Below are positions 34,147 to 43,837 of a DNA stretch of 64,000 nucleotides, one piece after another; the stretch's first letter is position 1, and each line of letters starts with the position of its first letter. Source of the stretch: Micromonospora sp. C28SCA-DRY-2. Its GTDB lineage: Bacteria; Actinomycetota; Actinomycetes; Mycobacteriales; Micromonosporaceae. The position numbers and the translations under genes are program-made. The DNA is taken from NCBI RefSeq assembly GCF_030519475.1, contig NZ_JAUMKD010000002.1:801501-865500 (forward strand). The letters are read 5' to 3'. Below the pieces are notes generated by a model. It had not been told where the DNA came from, did not search any database, and worked only from the letters and a program-made list of their open reading frames with translations.

Positions 34147-34500
34147 CGGACACGGCTCCCGAGTCTGGAAGGCCCGGACAGGGCGCGGGGGGCCCGGGAC
34201 AGGGCCCCCCGCAGGGAAGGGACGGCTGGCTGTGCACGACAGCCGGGAAGGCTGGCTGATCGGCACTCTGCCGCGAGGCGACCCGCGTCAACCCTCCTGG
34301 ACGCGACTGGCATCTCGTCCACCCAGGTCAACGAGGCGCGCCGGGGAAGGTGACGCTACGTGCGTGTCGTCCCGCGACACGCCGTACGCGCGGCCGGGCC
34401 GACGGCGGGCGGCACGCCGGATCGCCGATGTGGCGGTGTCCACCCGCCCCGGACGCCCCCGGATCGCCGACCCGGAGTCGATCAGCCGACCGGGAACGGC
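34147..34500. other. Intergenic stretch without a supported gene
   Basis: Between the repeats after galT and the icd terminator I find no frame with family resemblance on either strand. Open frames are Arg/Pro/Gly-rich shadows of high-GC DNA. No promoter with both boxes was seen. Confidence 0.4.
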
Positions 34501-34532
34501 GGAAGCCCGCCGGCGGGTGCCGGCGGGCTTCC
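34501..34532. terminator. Strong hairpin downstream of icd
   Basis: GGAAGCCCGCCGGC (34501-34514) pairs perfectly with GCCGGCGGGCTTCC (34519-34532) around GGGT. The 14-bp stem lies 21 bases beyond the icd stop on its strand. There is no T-tract, as is common for actinobacterial terminators. Confidence 0.8.
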
Positions 34533-34553
34533 GGGGTGGTGCGGTTCGACCGA

Positions 34554-35771
34554 TCAGGCGGCGAGGCGGCGCGCCAGGTTCTCGTCGAGCGCGTTCATGA
34601 ACTCGTCGGTGGTCAGCCACGGGGCGTCCCGCGAGATGAGCAGCGCGAGGTCCTTGGTCATCTGGCCGCCCTCGACGGTGTCCACGATGACCTGCTCCAG
34701 GGTGTTGGCGAACTCGGTGACCGCCGGGGTGCCGTCGAGCTTGCCCCGGTGGGCCAGGCCACGGGTCCAGGCGTAGATCGACGCGATCGGGTTGGTCGAG
34801 GTCTTCTCGCCCTTCTGGTACTGCCGGTAGTGCCGGGTGACCGTGCCGTGCGCGGCCTCGGCCTCGACCGTACGGCCGTCCGGGGTCATCAGCACCGAGG
34901 TCATCAGGCCCAGCGAGCCGAAGCCCTGCGCGACGGTGTCGGACTGCACGTCACCGTCGTAGTTCTTGCAGGCCCAGACGAAGCCGCCCTCCCACTTCAG
35001 CGCGGCGGCGACCATGTCGTCGATCAGCCGGTGCTCGTAGCTGATGCCGGCGGCCTCGAACTCGGCCTTGAACTCGTTCTCGAACACCTCGGCGAAGATG
35101 TCCTTGAACCGGCCGTCGTACGCCTTGAGGATGGTGTTCTTGGTGGACAGGTAGACCGGGTAGCCGCGGTCCAGGCCGTAGCGCATGGAGGCGCGGGCGA
35201 AGTCGCGGATCGACTCGTCGAAGTTGTACATGCCCATGGCGACGCCGCCGCCGGGGAAGTTGGCGACCTCCATCTCCATCGGCGCGGAGCCGTCGGCCGG
35301 GGTGTAGGTGATGGTCACCGTGCCCGGGCCGGGGACGACGAAGTCGGTGGCCTTGTACTGGTCGCCGTGGGCGTGCCGGCCGATGATGATCGGCTTGGTC
35401 CAGCCGGGGACCAGCCGCGGCACGTTGGACATGATGATCGGCTCGCGGAACACCACGCCGCCGAGGATGTTGCGGATGGTGCCGTTCGGCGACCGCCACA
35501 TCTTCTTGAGGCCGAACTCCTCCACCCGGGCCTCGTCCGGGGTGATCGTCGCGCACTTGACGCCCACGCCGTGCTCCTTGATGGCGTTGGCGGCGTCGAC
35601 GGTGACCTGGTCGTCGGTCTCGTCGCGGTGCTGGATCGACAGGTCGTAGTAGTGCAGGTCGACGTCGAGGTAGGGCAGGATCAGCTGCTCCCGGATCTGC
35701 TTCCAGATGATCCGGGTCATCTCGTCGCCGTCGAGCTCCACGACCGGGTTGTTTACCTTGATCTTCGCCAT
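34554..35771 (-). CDS. icd: NADP-dependent isocitrate dehydrogenase (homodimeric type)
   Basis: The 405-residue protein belongs to the eukaryote-like dimeric IDH class: [28 protein letters not shown], the substrate phosphate/isocitrate site [12 protein letters not shown] (residues ~93-104), [14 protein letters not shown], and [31 protein letters not shown], where the His/Arg pair selects NADP. It oxidatively decarboxylates isocitrate to 2-oxoglutarate. The N-terminus is unambiguous at ATG 35771. It belongs to the minus-strand central-carbon group with mdh and folD, although an MBL-fold gene on the plus strand intervenes. Confidence 0.97.
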   Translation of the reverse strand: MAKIKVNNPVVELDGDEMTRIIWKQIREQLILPYLDVDLHYYDLSIQHRDETDDQVTVDAANAIKEHGVGVKCATITPDEARVEEFGLKKMWRSPNGTIRNILGGVVFREPIIMSNVPRLVPGWTKPIIIGRHAHGDQYKATDFVVPGPGTVTITYTPADGSAPMEMEVANFPGGGVAMGMYNFDESIRDFARASMRYGLDRGYPVYLSTKNTILKAYDGRFKDIFAEVFENEFKAEFEAAGISYEHRLIDDMVAAALKWEGGFVWACKNYDGDVQSDTVAQGFGSLGLMTSVLMTPDGRTVEAEAAHGTVTRHYRQYQKGEKTSTNPIASIYAWTRGLAHRGKLDGTPAVTEFANTLEQVIVDTVEGGQMTKDLALLISRDAPWLTTDEFMNALDENLARRLAA

Positions 35772-35932
35772 CGGCCGGCGCTCCTCTCGGGGGACACGTG
35801 CTCAAGCAGTACGAGCGTACTGGAACCGGCTGGCGTTCCCCACCCGGCCTCCGTCAGCGCGCTGACCAGCCCGGATGCGGGCTCGGGAAAACGGGGATGC
35901 CCGACCAACGGGATCGGTGGCACCATCGCCCG

Positions 35933-36739
35933 ATGCCGCCGAACCGCACCCTCGGGTCTATCACGGTCACCGCGCTCACCGACGGCGAGGGGCCGTTCTT
36001 CCAGCCCCGCGAGGAGGCGTTCCCGCACGCCACGGCGGAGCACTGGCGCGTGGCCGACCAGCGGGACCCGGCCGCGGTCACCGCCGACGGGCGCTGGTGG
36101 CTGCGCTTTCGCAGCTTCGCCATCCGCACCGGGGACGGGCCGGTCACCCTGGTCGACGCGGGCATCGGCCCGGCCGACTCCCCCGCCGCGAGCTGGGCTC
36201 CGGTGCCCGGCCGGCTCCCGGCCGAGCTGGCCGCCGCCGGCATCGACCCGGCGGACGTCCGCACCGTGGTGCTCACCCACCTGCACACCGACCACATCGG
36301 CTGGGCGGTCACCGGCTCGCCGGGCACGCCGTACTTCCCGAACGCCGACTACCTCGTCCAGCGGGCCGAGCTGGACGCGTTGGGGTCGATCAACCCGGGG
36401 TTGCGGGCCGGGCTGGTCGCGCCGTTGCGCGCCGCCGGCCAGCTCCGGGTGGTCGACGGCGAGGCCACCGTCGGATCGGGCGTACGGCTGCTGCCGACGC
36501 CCGGGCACACCCCCGGCCACCAGTGCGTGCTGCTCGACGGCGGCGACGAGCGCCTGCTGCTCACCGGAGACCTGCTGGTCCACACCGTGCAACTGGTCGA
36601 CCCGGACCTGGCGTACGCCCACGAGATGGACCCGGAGACCGCCCGCGCCTCCCGCACCACCCTGCTACGCACCCTCGCCGCCCAGACCCCCACCATCCTC
36701 GCCACTCCCCACCTCAACCCCCCGTTCCTCCCCCTCTAA
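35933..36739 (+). CDS. MBL-fold metallo-hydrolase
   Basis: About 268 residues from ATG 35933. The dinuclear zinc motif is LTHLHTDHIGW (HxHxDH), with further ligands in PGHTPGHQ (His), LLTGDLLVHTVQ (Asp) and ATPHLNPPF (His). These define a full metallo-beta-lactamase-fold hydrolase of the lactonase/AidC-like branch; the substrate is unknown. A CACCAT hexamer six bases upstream resembles a weak leaderless -10, and the longer in-frame start at 35798 adds 45 residues unlike the family. It is divergent from icd. Confidence 0.88.
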   Translation: MPPNRTLGSITVTALTDGEGPFFQPREEAFPHATAEHWRVADQRDPAAVTADGRWWLRFRSFAIRTGDGPVTLVDAGIGPADSPAASWAPVPGRLPAELAAAGIDPADVRTVVLTHLHTDHIGWAVTGSPGTPYFPNADYLVQRAELDALGSINPGLRAGLVAPLRAAGQLRVVDGEATVGSGVRLLPTPGHTPGHQCVLLDGGDERLLLTGDLLVHTVQLVDPDLAYAHEMDPETARASRTTLLRTLAAQTPTILATPHLNPPFLPL

Positions 36740-36777
36740 CCCCCACCGCCCCCTCCCCCGCTGGCCGGGGTCGCCGC

Positions 36778-36838
36778 GTTGATCATGAAGGTGTTGCCGC
36801 GACACGCCGACGCGGGCGACAACAACTTCATGGTCAAC
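36778..36838. repeat. Palindromic repeat element (copy 2), between MBL gene and mdh
   Basis: The left arm GTTGATCATGAAGGTGTTG... (36778-36800) pairs with the right arm ending ...AACAACTTCATGGTCAAC (36816-36838) with three or four mismatches. The loop contains CGACACGCCG. It shares arms and loop with copy 3 at 38934 and arms with copy 1 at 10759. Confidence 0.8.
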
Positions 36839-36866
36839 CGCATGGGTGGGGGCGGAGACGGCGGAA

Positions 36867-36892
36867 GGGGCACGCCGGGTGCGGCGTGCCCC
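36867..36892. terminator. Hairpin downstream of mdh
   Basis: GGGGCACGCCG (36867-36877) pairs perfectly with CGGCGTGCCCC (36882-36892), loop GGTG. It lies 20 bases beyond the mdh stop on the minus strand. Confidence 0.75.
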
Positions 36893-36912
36893 ATCCGGAG
36901 GTGGTGCTCAGG

Positions 36913-37863
36913 TCACATGTTGGCGACGTCGGCCTGCTTGGCGCGGACGGCCTCGGCGGCCTCCTTCAGGCTGGCCAGCTCGTCGGCGTCCAGGTCGGTC
37001 TCGACGACCCGCTTCACGCCCTCGGCGCCGATCTCGGCCTCGACGCCCAGGTAGACGCCGGAGATGCCGTACTGGCCGTCGACCCAGGCGCAGACCGGCA
37101 TGACCTCGCCGGAGTCCTCCGCGACGGCCTTGGCCATCCGGGCGGCCGCGGCCGACGGGGCGTAGTACGCCGAGCCGGTCTTGAGCAGCGCGACCACCTC
37201 GGCGCCACCGTTGCGGGTCTTCACGACCAGCTCCTCGATCTGCTCGGCCGGCATCGCGTCGCGCAGCGGTTTGCCGTTCACCGTGCTCTTCGACGGCACC
37301 GGCACCATGGTGTCGCCGTGCGAGCCGAGGGTCAGCGTCTTCACCGACTTCACCGGTACGTTCAGCGCCTCCGCCACGAAGTTGGTGAACCGCGCGGTGT
37401 CCAGCATGCCGGCCTGGCCGAGCACCCGGTTCTTCGGGAACTGCGTGGCGAGCTGGGCCAGCGCGGTCATCTCGTCCAGCGGGTTGGACACCACGATGAC
37501 CACGGCGTTCGGGGCGTACTTGGCGACGTTCTCGGAGACCTGACGGACGATCTTGGCGTTCGTCTCGAGCAGGTCCATCCGGCTCATGCCCGGCTTGCGC
37601 GGCAGACCGGCGGTGATCACCACGACGTCCGAGCCCTCGATCGCCTCGTAGCCCTCGCCGTTCGGGCCGGTGGTCACGCCGACGACCTTGGTCTCGAAGC
37701 CCTCGATCGCGCGCGACTGGTTGAGGTCCAGGGCGAGACCGGCGGGCTTGCCCTCCACGATGTCGGTGATCACGACGGTGTCGAAGACGTCGTACTCGGC
37801 CAGGCGCTGCGCGGTGGTCGAGCCGTAGAAACCGGCGCCGACGACAGTGACCTTCTTACCCAT
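36913..37863 (-). CDS. mdh: Malate dehydrogenase
   Basis: A 316-residue LDH-like malate dehydrogenase. The NAD-binding GAGFYGSTTAQRLAEYD is at residues ~9-25, the acidic residue VITDI ends the second strand, and the mobile loop is AGLPRKPGMSRMDLL with the Arg residues that bind the dicarboxylate. Catalytic Asp and His are in LDTARF and GSHGDTMVP. It interconverts malate and oxaloacetate in the TCA cycle. It lies 133 bases downstream of folD and ends at a clear hairpin. Confidence 0.97.
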   Translation of the reverse strand: MGKKVTVVGAGFYGSTTAQRLAEYDVFDTVVITDIVEGKPAGLALDLNQSRAIEGFETKVVGVTTGPNGEGYEAIEGSDVVVITAGLPRKPGMSRMDLLETNAKIVRQVSENVAKYAPNAVVIVVSNPLDEMTALAQLATQFPKNRVLGQAGMLDTARFTNFVAEALNVPVKSVKTLTLGSHGDTMVPVPSKSTVNGKPLRDAMPAEQIEELVVKTRNGGAEVVALLKTGSAYYAPSAAAARMAKAVAEDSGEVMPVCAWVDGQYGISGVYLGVEAEIGAEGVKRVVETDLDADELASLKEAAEAVRAKQADVANM

Positions 37864-37996
37864 GGTCGTCCCACTCCCTGATACCAGTCGGTTTTCCGGA
37901 CCGTATCAGTCATCCTGGCACCGATCCGGCCAGGGGCGGACGGTTATGACCTCGATGGGCGGAAGGCGGTTTCGCCGGGCCGGCGGGCGCGGCCGG

Positions 37997-38857
37997 TCAG
38001 CCCCGCTCGGCGCGCTCGACCACGTTGGTGAGCAGCATCGCCCGGGTCATCGGGCCGACGCCGCCGGGCATCGGCACCAGCGCCCCGGCCACCTCGGCGA
38101 CCTCGGCGGCCACGTCCCCGGTGTAGCGGCCCTTGCCGTCCGGACCGATCACCCGGGTGATGCCGACGTCGACCACCACCGCGCCCGGGGTGACCATGTC
38201 CGCGGTGAGCAGCCCGGGCACCCCGGCCGCCACGATCACGATGTCGGCGGCCCGGGTGTGCGCGGCCAGGTCGAGGGTGCCGGTGTGGCAGAGCGTGACG
38301 GTGGCGTTCTCGCTGCGCCGGGTCAGCAGCAGGCCGAGCGGGCGGCCGACCGTGTTGCCCCGGCCGACCACGGCCACCTTCGCCCCGCGCAGCGCCACGT
38401 CGTGCCGGCGGAGCAGCTCGACGATGCCGCGCGGGGTGCACGGCAGCGGGGCGTCGTAGCCGAGCACCAGCCGGCCCAGGTTCACCGGGTGCAGACCGTC
38501 GGCGTCCTTCTCCGGGTCGACCAGCTCGAGCACCCGCTGGGTGTCGAGCTGGGCCGGCAGCGGCAGCTGGACGATGTAGCCGTGGCAGGCCGGATCGGCG
38601 TTCAGCTCGGCGAGCACCTCGTCGACCTGCTGCTGGGTCGCGTCGGCGGGCAGTTCCCGGCGGATGGACGCGATCCCCACCTCGGCGCAGTCGCGGTGCT
38701 TGCCGTCGACGTACGCCTGCGAGCCCGGATCGGCGCCGACCAGCACCGTGCCCAGCCCCGGGGTGATGCCGCGTTCGGCCAGGGCCTTCACCCGCACGCG
38801 CAGCTCGTCCTTGATCTCGGCCGCGGTCGCCTTACCGTCCAGAAGCGTCGCCGTCAC
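37997..38857 (-). CDS. folD: Methylenetetrahydrofolate dehydrogenase / cyclohydrolase
   Basis: The 286-residue bifunctional enzyme shows [15 protein letters not shown] (with the catalytic Tyr and Lys), [27 protein letters not shown], and the dinucleotide-binding [16 protein letters not shown]. The closing [18 protein letters not shown] is the family signature. It oxidises 5,10-methylene-THF and hydrolyses methenyl-THF to 10-formyl-THF, the formyl donor for PurN and PurH encoded just upstream on the same strand. A palindromic repeat copy separates it from purH. Confidence 0.97.
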   Translation of the reverse strand: MTATLLDGKATAAEIKDELRVRVKALAERGITPGLGTVLVGADPGSQAYVDGKHRDCAEVGIASIRRELPADATQQQVDEVLAELNADPACHGYIVQLPLPAQLDTQRVLELVDPEKDADGLHPVNLGRLVLGYDAPLPCTPRGIVELLRRHDVALRGAKVAVVGRGNTVGRPLGLLLTRRSENATVTLCHTGTLDLAAHTRAADIVIVAAGVPGLLTADMVTPGAVVVDVGITRVIGPDGKGRYTGDVAAEVAEVAGALVPMPGGVGPMTRAMLLTNVVERAERG

Positions 38858-38933
38858 GCCCAGATCGTCTCACGGCGGACGGCTCCCGAACGGTGACCTC
38901 GATCAACGGACCACGACTTCCGCCCGGGGCCGC

Positions 38934-38990
38934 TGATCATGAAGTTGGTGGCACGACACGCCGGCGGGACGGTCGACAACTCCATGATCA
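38934..38990. repeat. Palindromic repeat element (copy 3), between folD and purH
   Basis: TGATCATGAAGTTGGTGGC (38934-38952) pairs with GTCGACAACTCCATGATCA (38972-38990) with few mismatches. The loop contains ACGACACGCCG, nearly identical to copy 2. Element length (57) equals copy 1. Confidence 0.8.
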
Positions 38991-39012
38991 AGGCGACCCC
39001 GGAGGGCGGGCG

Positions 39013-40584
39013 TCAGTGGAAGAAGTGGCGGGTGCCGGTCAGGTACATGGTGACGCCGGCCTGCTTGCAGGCGGCGATGACCTCCTCGTCGCGGATCGAG
39101 CCGCCCGGCTGCACGATCGCCCGTACGCCGGCCTCGATGAGGATCTTCGGGCCGTCGGCGAACGGGAAGAACGCGTCGGAGGCGGCGACCGAGCCCCGCG
39201 CCCGGTCCGCGCCGGCCCGGCTGACCGCGAGCTGCGCGGAGTCGACCCGGTTGACCTGGCCCATCCCGACGCCGACCGAGGCGCCCTCCCTGGCCAGCAG
39301 GATCGCGTTGCTCTTCACCGCGCGCACCGCCCGCCAGGCGAAGACCAGGTCCCGCAGGGTCGCCTCGTCGGCCGCCTCGCCGGTGGCGAGCCGCCAGTTC
39401 GCCGGGTCGTCGCCGGCGGCGTCGATCCGGTCCCGCAGCTGCACCAGCACGCCGCCGGTGACCTGCCGCCACTCCGCCGGCAGCGGGTCGTACTCCGGCG
39501 CGCGCAGCAGCCGCACGTTCTTCTTGGCCCGGAGCAGCTCCAGCGCGCCCTCGTCGTAGCCAGGCGCCACCACGACCTCGGTGAAGATCTCGGCGACCTG
39601 CCGGGCCATCGCCACGCTCACCGGGCGGTTCACCGCGATCACCCCGCCGTACGCGGAGACCGGGTCGCAGGCGTGCGCCCGGCGGTGCGCCTCGGCCACG
39701 TCCGCGCCCACCGCGATCCCGCACGGGTTGGCGTGCTTGATGATCGCCACCGCCGGCTGGTCCGGGAAGTCGTTGGCGGCCCGCCAGGCGGCGTCCGCGT
39801 CGACGTAGTTGTTGTAGGACATCTCCTTGCCGTGCAGCTGCTCGGCCTGGGCCAGCCCGGGCGGGCTCGCCGGGTCGGCGTACACGGCGGCCTCCTGGTG
39901 CGGGTTCTCGCCGTAGCGCAGCACCGCCTCGCGGCGCAGGGCCAGCCCGGCGAAGCGCGGCCACCCGTCGGCGGGCGGGGCCAGCGTGGTGGCGAACCAC
40001 TCGGCGACGGCCACGTCGTACTCGGCGATGTCGGCGAAGGCACGGGCGGCCAGGGCGCGGCGCTGGGCCAGCGTGAACCCGCCCTCGTCGAGGGCGGCCA
40101 GCAGCGCCGGGTACGCCGCCGGATCGGTGACCACGGCGACCGAGGCGTGGTTCTTGGCCGCCGCCCGGACCATCGCCGGGCCGCCGATGTCGATCTGCTC
40201 CACGCACTCGTCGGCGGAGGCGCCGGAGGCGACAGTGGCCTGGAACGGGTAGAGGTTGGACACCAGCAGGTCGATGCCCGCGATGCCGTGCTCGTCGAGC
40301 TGGGCGGTGTGCGACTCCTTGCGCAGGTCGGCCAGGAGTCCACCATGGATCTTCGGGTGCAGGGTCTTGACCCGGCCGTCGAGGATCTCCGGGAAGCCGG
40401 TCACCGTCTCCACCGGGGTCACCGGCACCCCGGCGCCGGCGATGGTGGCCGCCGTGCTGCCGGTCGAGACGAGCTCCACCCCGGCCGCGTGCAGGGCTCG
40501 GGCCAGCTCGACCAGGCCGGTCTTGTCGTAGACGCTGACCAGCGCCCGCCTGATCGGGCGGCGCTCGTCCTGAGTGGAACTCAC
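39013..40584 (-). CDS. purH: Bifunctional AICAR formyltransferase / IMP cyclohydrolase
   Basis: About 523 residues from GTG 40584, which overlaps the purN stop (GTGA). An N-terminal MGS-like IMP cyclohydrolase domain ([20 protein letters not shown] ... [13 protein letters not shown]) is joined to the AICAR transformylase with [23 protein letters not shown] and the C-terminal [11 protein letters not shown] ... [28 protein letters not shown]. It performs the last two steps of IMP synthesis. It is the second gene of a purNH operon. Confidence 0.97.
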   Translation of the reverse strand: MSSTQDERRPIRRALVSVYDKTGLVELARALHAAGVELVSTGSTAATIAGAGVPVTPVETVTGFPEILDGRVKTLHPKIHGGLLADLRKESHTAQLDEHGIAGIDLLVSNLYPFQATVASGASADECVEQIDIGGPAMVRAAAKNHASVAVVTDPAAYPALLAALDEGGFTLAQRRALAARAFADIAEYDVAVAEWFATTLAPPADGWPRFAGLALRREAVLRYGENPHQEAAVYADPASPPGLAQAEQLHGKEMSYNNYVDADAAWRAANDFPDQPAVAIIKHANPCGIAVGADVAEAHRRAHACDPVSAYGGVIAVNRPVSVAMARQVAEIFTEVVVAPGYDEGALELLRAKKNVRLLRAPEYDPLPAEWRQVTGGVLVQLRDRIDAAGDDPANWRLATGEAADEATLRDLVFAWRAVRAVKSNAILLAREGASVGVGMGQVNRVDSAQLAVSRAGADRARGSVAASDAFFPFADGPKILIEAGVRAIVQPGGSIRDEEVIAACKQAGVTMYLTGTRHFFH

Positions 40585-41201
40585 GGGACCGTGACCTTTC
40601 TTCCGGTGATCGTCCAACCTTCGCGGACCAGGCGGCCCACCTGCTCGACGAGCTGGCGCCGCTCGGCTTCCTTGATGCGCTCGGTGAGCGTCTCCACGTC
40701 GTCGTCGTCGAGTACCGGCACGGCGACCTGCGCGACGATCGGGCCGGTGTCCATCCCGGCGTCGACGAAGAAGAGGGTGGCCCCGGTGATCTTCACCCCG
40801 TAGGCGAGGGCGTCGCGCGGGCCGTGGATGCCGGGGAACGCCGGCAGCAGGGTGTTGTGCGTGTTGAGGTAGCGGTCGCCGAACGCGGCCAGGAAGTGCG
40901 GGCCGACCAGCTTGAGGAAACCGGCGGAGATGACCAGGTCGGGCCGGTGCTCGGCGACGTGCGCGGTGAGCGCGGCGTCCCAGTCCTCGCGGGAGGGGTA
41001 CGCCTTCAGCTCGTCCACGAAGGTCGGTACGCCGGCCGCCGCCGCACGCCGCACGCCACCCGTGCCGGGCCGGTCGGCGCCGACGGCCACCACCCGCGCG
41101 CCGTACGCCGGATCGGCGCAGGCGTCCAGCAGCGCCTGGAGGTTGCTGCCGGAGCCGGAGACCAGGACGACGATGCGGGCTGCGGACGCGGGCTCGGTCA
41201 C
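40581..41201 (-). CDS. purN: Phosphoribosylglycinamide formyltransferase
   Basis: The 206-residue protein shows [18 protein letters not shown] (phosphate loop), [19 protein letters not shown], the catalytic Asn-His-Asp set in [46 protein letters not shown], and ends at the usual length. It transfers a formyl group from 10-formyl-THF to GAR in purine synthesis. ATG 41201. Divergent upstream is a small membrane protein gene. Confidence 0.96.
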   Translation of the reverse strand: MTEPASAARIVVLVSGSGSNLQALLDACADPAYGARVVAVGADRPGTGGVRRAAAAGVPTFVDELKAYPSREDWDAALTAHVAEHRPDLVISAGFLKLVGPHFLAAFGDRYLNTHNTLLPAFPGIHGPRDALAYGVKITGATLFFVDAGMDTGPIVAQVAVPVLDDDDVETLTERIKEAERRQLVEQVGRLVREGWTITGRKVTVP

Positions 41202-41381
41202 CCGGTCACCCTATCCGGCAGGTCAGCGCGCCCATCCGTTGGGCGGCGCGACATTCGCTGACAGCCAAGCCCGCCGGAACCAGGTACGCTGCCCGTCGCT
41301 CGGGCTGGGCGCACGTCCGGTCCGCACCCCGTCAGTGAACCCGGCACGCGAGTCGTGTCGGTGGAAGAGGAGTCCCGCACG

Positions 41382-41681
41382 ATGCAGCCCGGATACCAGC
41401 CCCAGCAGCCGCCGCAGATCAACAACAACATGGCGATGTCGATCGTCGCGATCTTCCTGTTCTGGCCGCTGGCCATCCCGGCCATCATCAACGCCTCCAA
41501 GGTCAACCCGCTGCTCCAGCAGGGTGACTACGCCGGCGCGCAGGCCGCCGCCGCCGAGTCGAAGAAGTGGTCCAAGTGGGCCCTGATCGTCGGCATCGGC
41601 TGGTACGTGATCGTCCTGGTGTGCTGCCTGCTCGGCGGCCTCGCCGGGCTGCTCAGCGCCGACACCAGCAGCACCAACTGA
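41382..41681 (+). CDS. CD225/dispanin-family small membrane protein
   Basis: A 99-residue protein with a proline/glutamine-rich start (MQPGYQPQQPPQINNN). Then comes the CD225 pattern: an intramembrane segment (MAMSIVAIFLFWPLAIPAIINAS), a loop KVNPLLQQGDYAGAQAAAAESKKWSKW with the family A-x-x-x-S-x-x-A/K-x-W helix, and a second span WALIVGIGWYVIVLVCCLLGGLAGLL. GAGGAG lies about ten bases before ATG 41382. Relatives of IFITM proteins alter membrane properties in animals; the bacterial role is unknown. It is followed 27 bases later by a DUF4190 gene and likely co-transcribed. Confidence 0.85.
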   Translation: MQPGYQPQQPPQINNNMAMSIVAIFLFWPLAIPAIINASKVNPLLQQGDYAGAQAAAAESKKWSKWALIVGIGWYVIVLVCCLLGGLAGLLSADTSSTN

Positions 41682-41708
41682 CACACCTAGCCGAGGAGCT
41701 TCTTCGAC

Positions 41709-42284
41709 ATGCAACCCGGACAGCCCGGTCAGGACCCGTACGGCCAGCAGCCCACCTCGGGCCAGCCCTACGGCCAGCCGAACGACCCCTACGCCCAGCC
41801 GCCGGCCGCCCCGTACGGCCAGCAGCCGACCTCCGGCCAGCCCTACGGCCAGCCGAACGACCCCTACGGCCAGCCGCCCGCCGCCCCGTACGGCCAGCAG
41901 CCCACCTCCGGCCAGCCCTACGGCCAGCAGCAGCCGTACCAGGACCCGTACGCCCAGCAGCAGCAGCCGTACGGCGCCGCGCCGACCTACCCGAGCGCCG
42001 GCTACCCACAGTCGCAGGGGCAGCAGAACACCCTCGGCCTGGTGTCGCTGATCCTCGGCATCGCGTCGATCCCGCTGGTCTGCTGCTTCTACCTGGGCAT
42101 CCCGGTCGGCATCGCCGCCGTGGTGACCGGTTACCTGGGCAAGCAGAAGGCGACCCAGGGGCTGGCGTCCAACGCCGGCCAGGCCAAGGCCGGCCTGATC
42201 TGCGGCGCCGTCGGCGCCGGACTGGGCATCCTGCTCATCATCCTGGGGGTCGTGGCCAACGTCGCCCTGCCGACCCAGTCCTGA
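41709..42284 (+). CDS. DUF4190 membrane protein with Pro/Gln/Tyr repeat N-terminus
   Basis: The 191-residue protein starts with ~100 residues of repeats: two and a half copies of a 25-residue unit built on [18 protein letters not shown], encoded by 75-base direct repeats (about 41743-41925). Two membrane spans ([36 protein letters not shown] and [27 protein letters not shown]) form the DUF4190 domain. Such PYG/Q-rich tails are seen on actinobacterial envelope proteins. The neighbour upstream has a similar Pro/Gln-rich head. Function is unknown. Confidence 0.88.
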   Translation: MQPGQPGQDPYGQQPTSGQPYGQPNDPYAQPPAAPYGQQPTSGQPYGQPNDPYGQPPAAPYGQQPTSGQPYGQQQPYQDPYAQQQQPYGAAPTYPSAGYPQSQGQQNTLGLVSLILGIASIPLVCCFYLGIPVGIAAVVTGYLGKQKATQGLASNAGQAKAGLICGAVGAGLGILLIILGVVANVALPTQS

Positions 42285-42300
42285 CCCCACCGCACGACGC

Positions 42301-42332
42301 AGGGGCGTCCCGGATCCGTCCGGGGCGCCCCT
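42301..42332. terminator. Terminator after the DUF4190 gene
   Basis: AGGGGCGTCCCGGA (42301-42314) pairs with TCCGGGGCGCCCCT (42319-42332), one G-U pair, loop TCCG. It lies 16 bases after the stop and before the convergent DUF6350 gene. Confidence 0.8.
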
Positions 42333-42391
42333 CGCCGTTTCCCGGGTCGCCCGGCACCCGTCGGGCGGCACCGCACGCCGCCGGCGTGGCC

Positions 42392-43681
42392 TCAGCGCAT
42401 GGCGGGGCGGGCGAGCACCTTGGTGGTGGCGGCGCCGAGCAGCGCGCCGACCCCGACCACCGCGGTCGCCACGGCGGCCACCTGCCAGCCGACCGGGCCG
42501 ATCTCGGCCAGCCGGCCGCCGCCGAGCGGACCGGCGGAGGCGGCGGCCGCCGCGCCGAGCAGCAGGCCGGCCACCGGACCGGCGAGCGCCGCCGGCCCGA
42601 GCACCCCGCCCCAGCCGAGCGTCGCCCGCTCCTCGGCGGCCAGCCGGACCAGCCGGCGGGCCAGCAGGCAGCCCGCCGCCATCCCGGCGAGCACCGGCAC
42701 CGCGAGCAGCCCGGCGCCCAGCCCGTCGACCGGGCCGCGCGGCAGGCCGGCCAGCAGCGGTACGGCCGGCAGCGCGGCGACCGAGACCTCGCTGGTGCGT
42801 ACCGCCGTGTCGGTGCCCACCGCGAAGCCCGGGCCGAGCAGGTAGCTGGTCGACCAGACCGTGGCGTTCGGCGCGTAGGCGAGGCTGACCAGGGTGATCC
42901 CGGCCTGCCCGGCCACCCCGGTGCGGTAGGCGCCGATCATGTCGGCGGCGTCCCCGCCGCCGGTCGCCACGGCGAGCCCGGCCGCGCCGCCGCCCGCGGC
43001 GAGCAGCAGCAGCCCGGCGACCAGACCGGTGCGCAGCCCGTCGCGCAGCGGCGCCGGGGCGCGCGCGGCGAGCAGGCCGGCCACCCCGGTGGTGCGGGCG
43101 GCGCCGACCAGGGCGGCGAGCGCGCCGAACACCCCCAGCGTGATCCCCGCCCGTACCGGCGACACGTCGGGACCGCCGGTACCGACCGCCACCGCGGCGA
43201 GCACGCCGAGCAGGGCGTACGCGACACCGACCGCGCCGGCCGCGGCGACCGCCCGGGGTGCCGAGCGGCTGCCGCGGGCGCCGATCGCCCGGCTGGTGTG
43301 CACCCCGGCCCGGGTGAGCCGCCAGGCCGCCAGCGCGGTCAGCGCCAGCGGGGCCAGCCCGACCGGGCCGGCGCTGGTCTCCAGCGGGACCCCGTGCCCG
43401 AGCAGCCAGCCGGCCAGCCCGGCGCGCACGGCGCCGAGCAGGGACGCGGCGTCCTCGCTGAGTTGGAACAGCCAGAGCACCACGACGACGGGCAGGCACG
43501 AGGTGATCGCCGCCCACCCGGCGGCCACCCCGGCGGCGACGGCGAGCGGCGCCCGGCTGCGGGGCGGCTCCCCGCCCCGGGGGGCGGGCACCCGCGGACC
43601 CGCAGCGGCCCGGCCGGACGGCCGGGCGTCGGGGTCGACGTCGACGGGACGGCTGGGCTGGTCAGGGGTGACGGAGGACAT
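42392..43681 (-). CDS. DUF6350 / PerM-like multi-span membrane protein
   Basis: About 429 residues with eight to ten hydrophobic spans after a ~45-residue polar N-terminus (APLAVAAGVAAGWAAITSCLPVVVVLWLF, GLAPLALTALAAWRLTRAGVH and so on). A sequence of this type in this position, beside purN in actinomycetes, belongs to the family called DUF6350, which includes mycobacterial PerM, linked to cell division. No catalytic motif is visible. ATG 43681; GTG 43684 directly before it is also possible. Confidence 0.85.
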   Translation of the reverse strand: MSSVTPDQPSRPVDVDPDARPSGRAAAGPRVPAPRGGEPPRSRAPLAVAAGVAAGWAAITSCLPVVVVLWLFQLSEDAASLLGAVRAGLAGWLLGHGVPLETSAGPVGLAPLALTALAAWRLTRAGVHTSRAIGARGSRSAPRAVAAAGAVGVAYALLGVLAAVAVGTGGPDVSPVRAGITLGVFGALAALVGAARTTGVAGLLAARAPAPLRDGLRTGLVAGLLLLAAGGGAAGLAVATGGGDAADMIGAYRTGVAGQAGITLVSLAYAPNATVWSTSYLLGPGFAVGTDTAVRTSEVSVAALPAVPLLAGLPRGPVDGLGAGLLAVPVLAGMAAGCLLARRLVRLAAEERATLGWGGVLGPAALAGPVAGLLLGAAAAASAGPLGGGRLAEIGPVGWQVAAVATAVVGVGALLGAATTKVLARPAMR

Positions 43682-43837
43682 CACGTCTACTCTGGCATGC
43701 CGCGCGGGTGACGGCAGTCCGATACCGCCCCGTGCCGGCGGCGAGTTCGGTGATCCACCGCCTCCGGCCCCGGATCCGGTTTAGCCTCGGCCCAGGGCGC
43801 GACCGCAGTCGCGGCACCGACCGTCCGGAGGAAAGCC

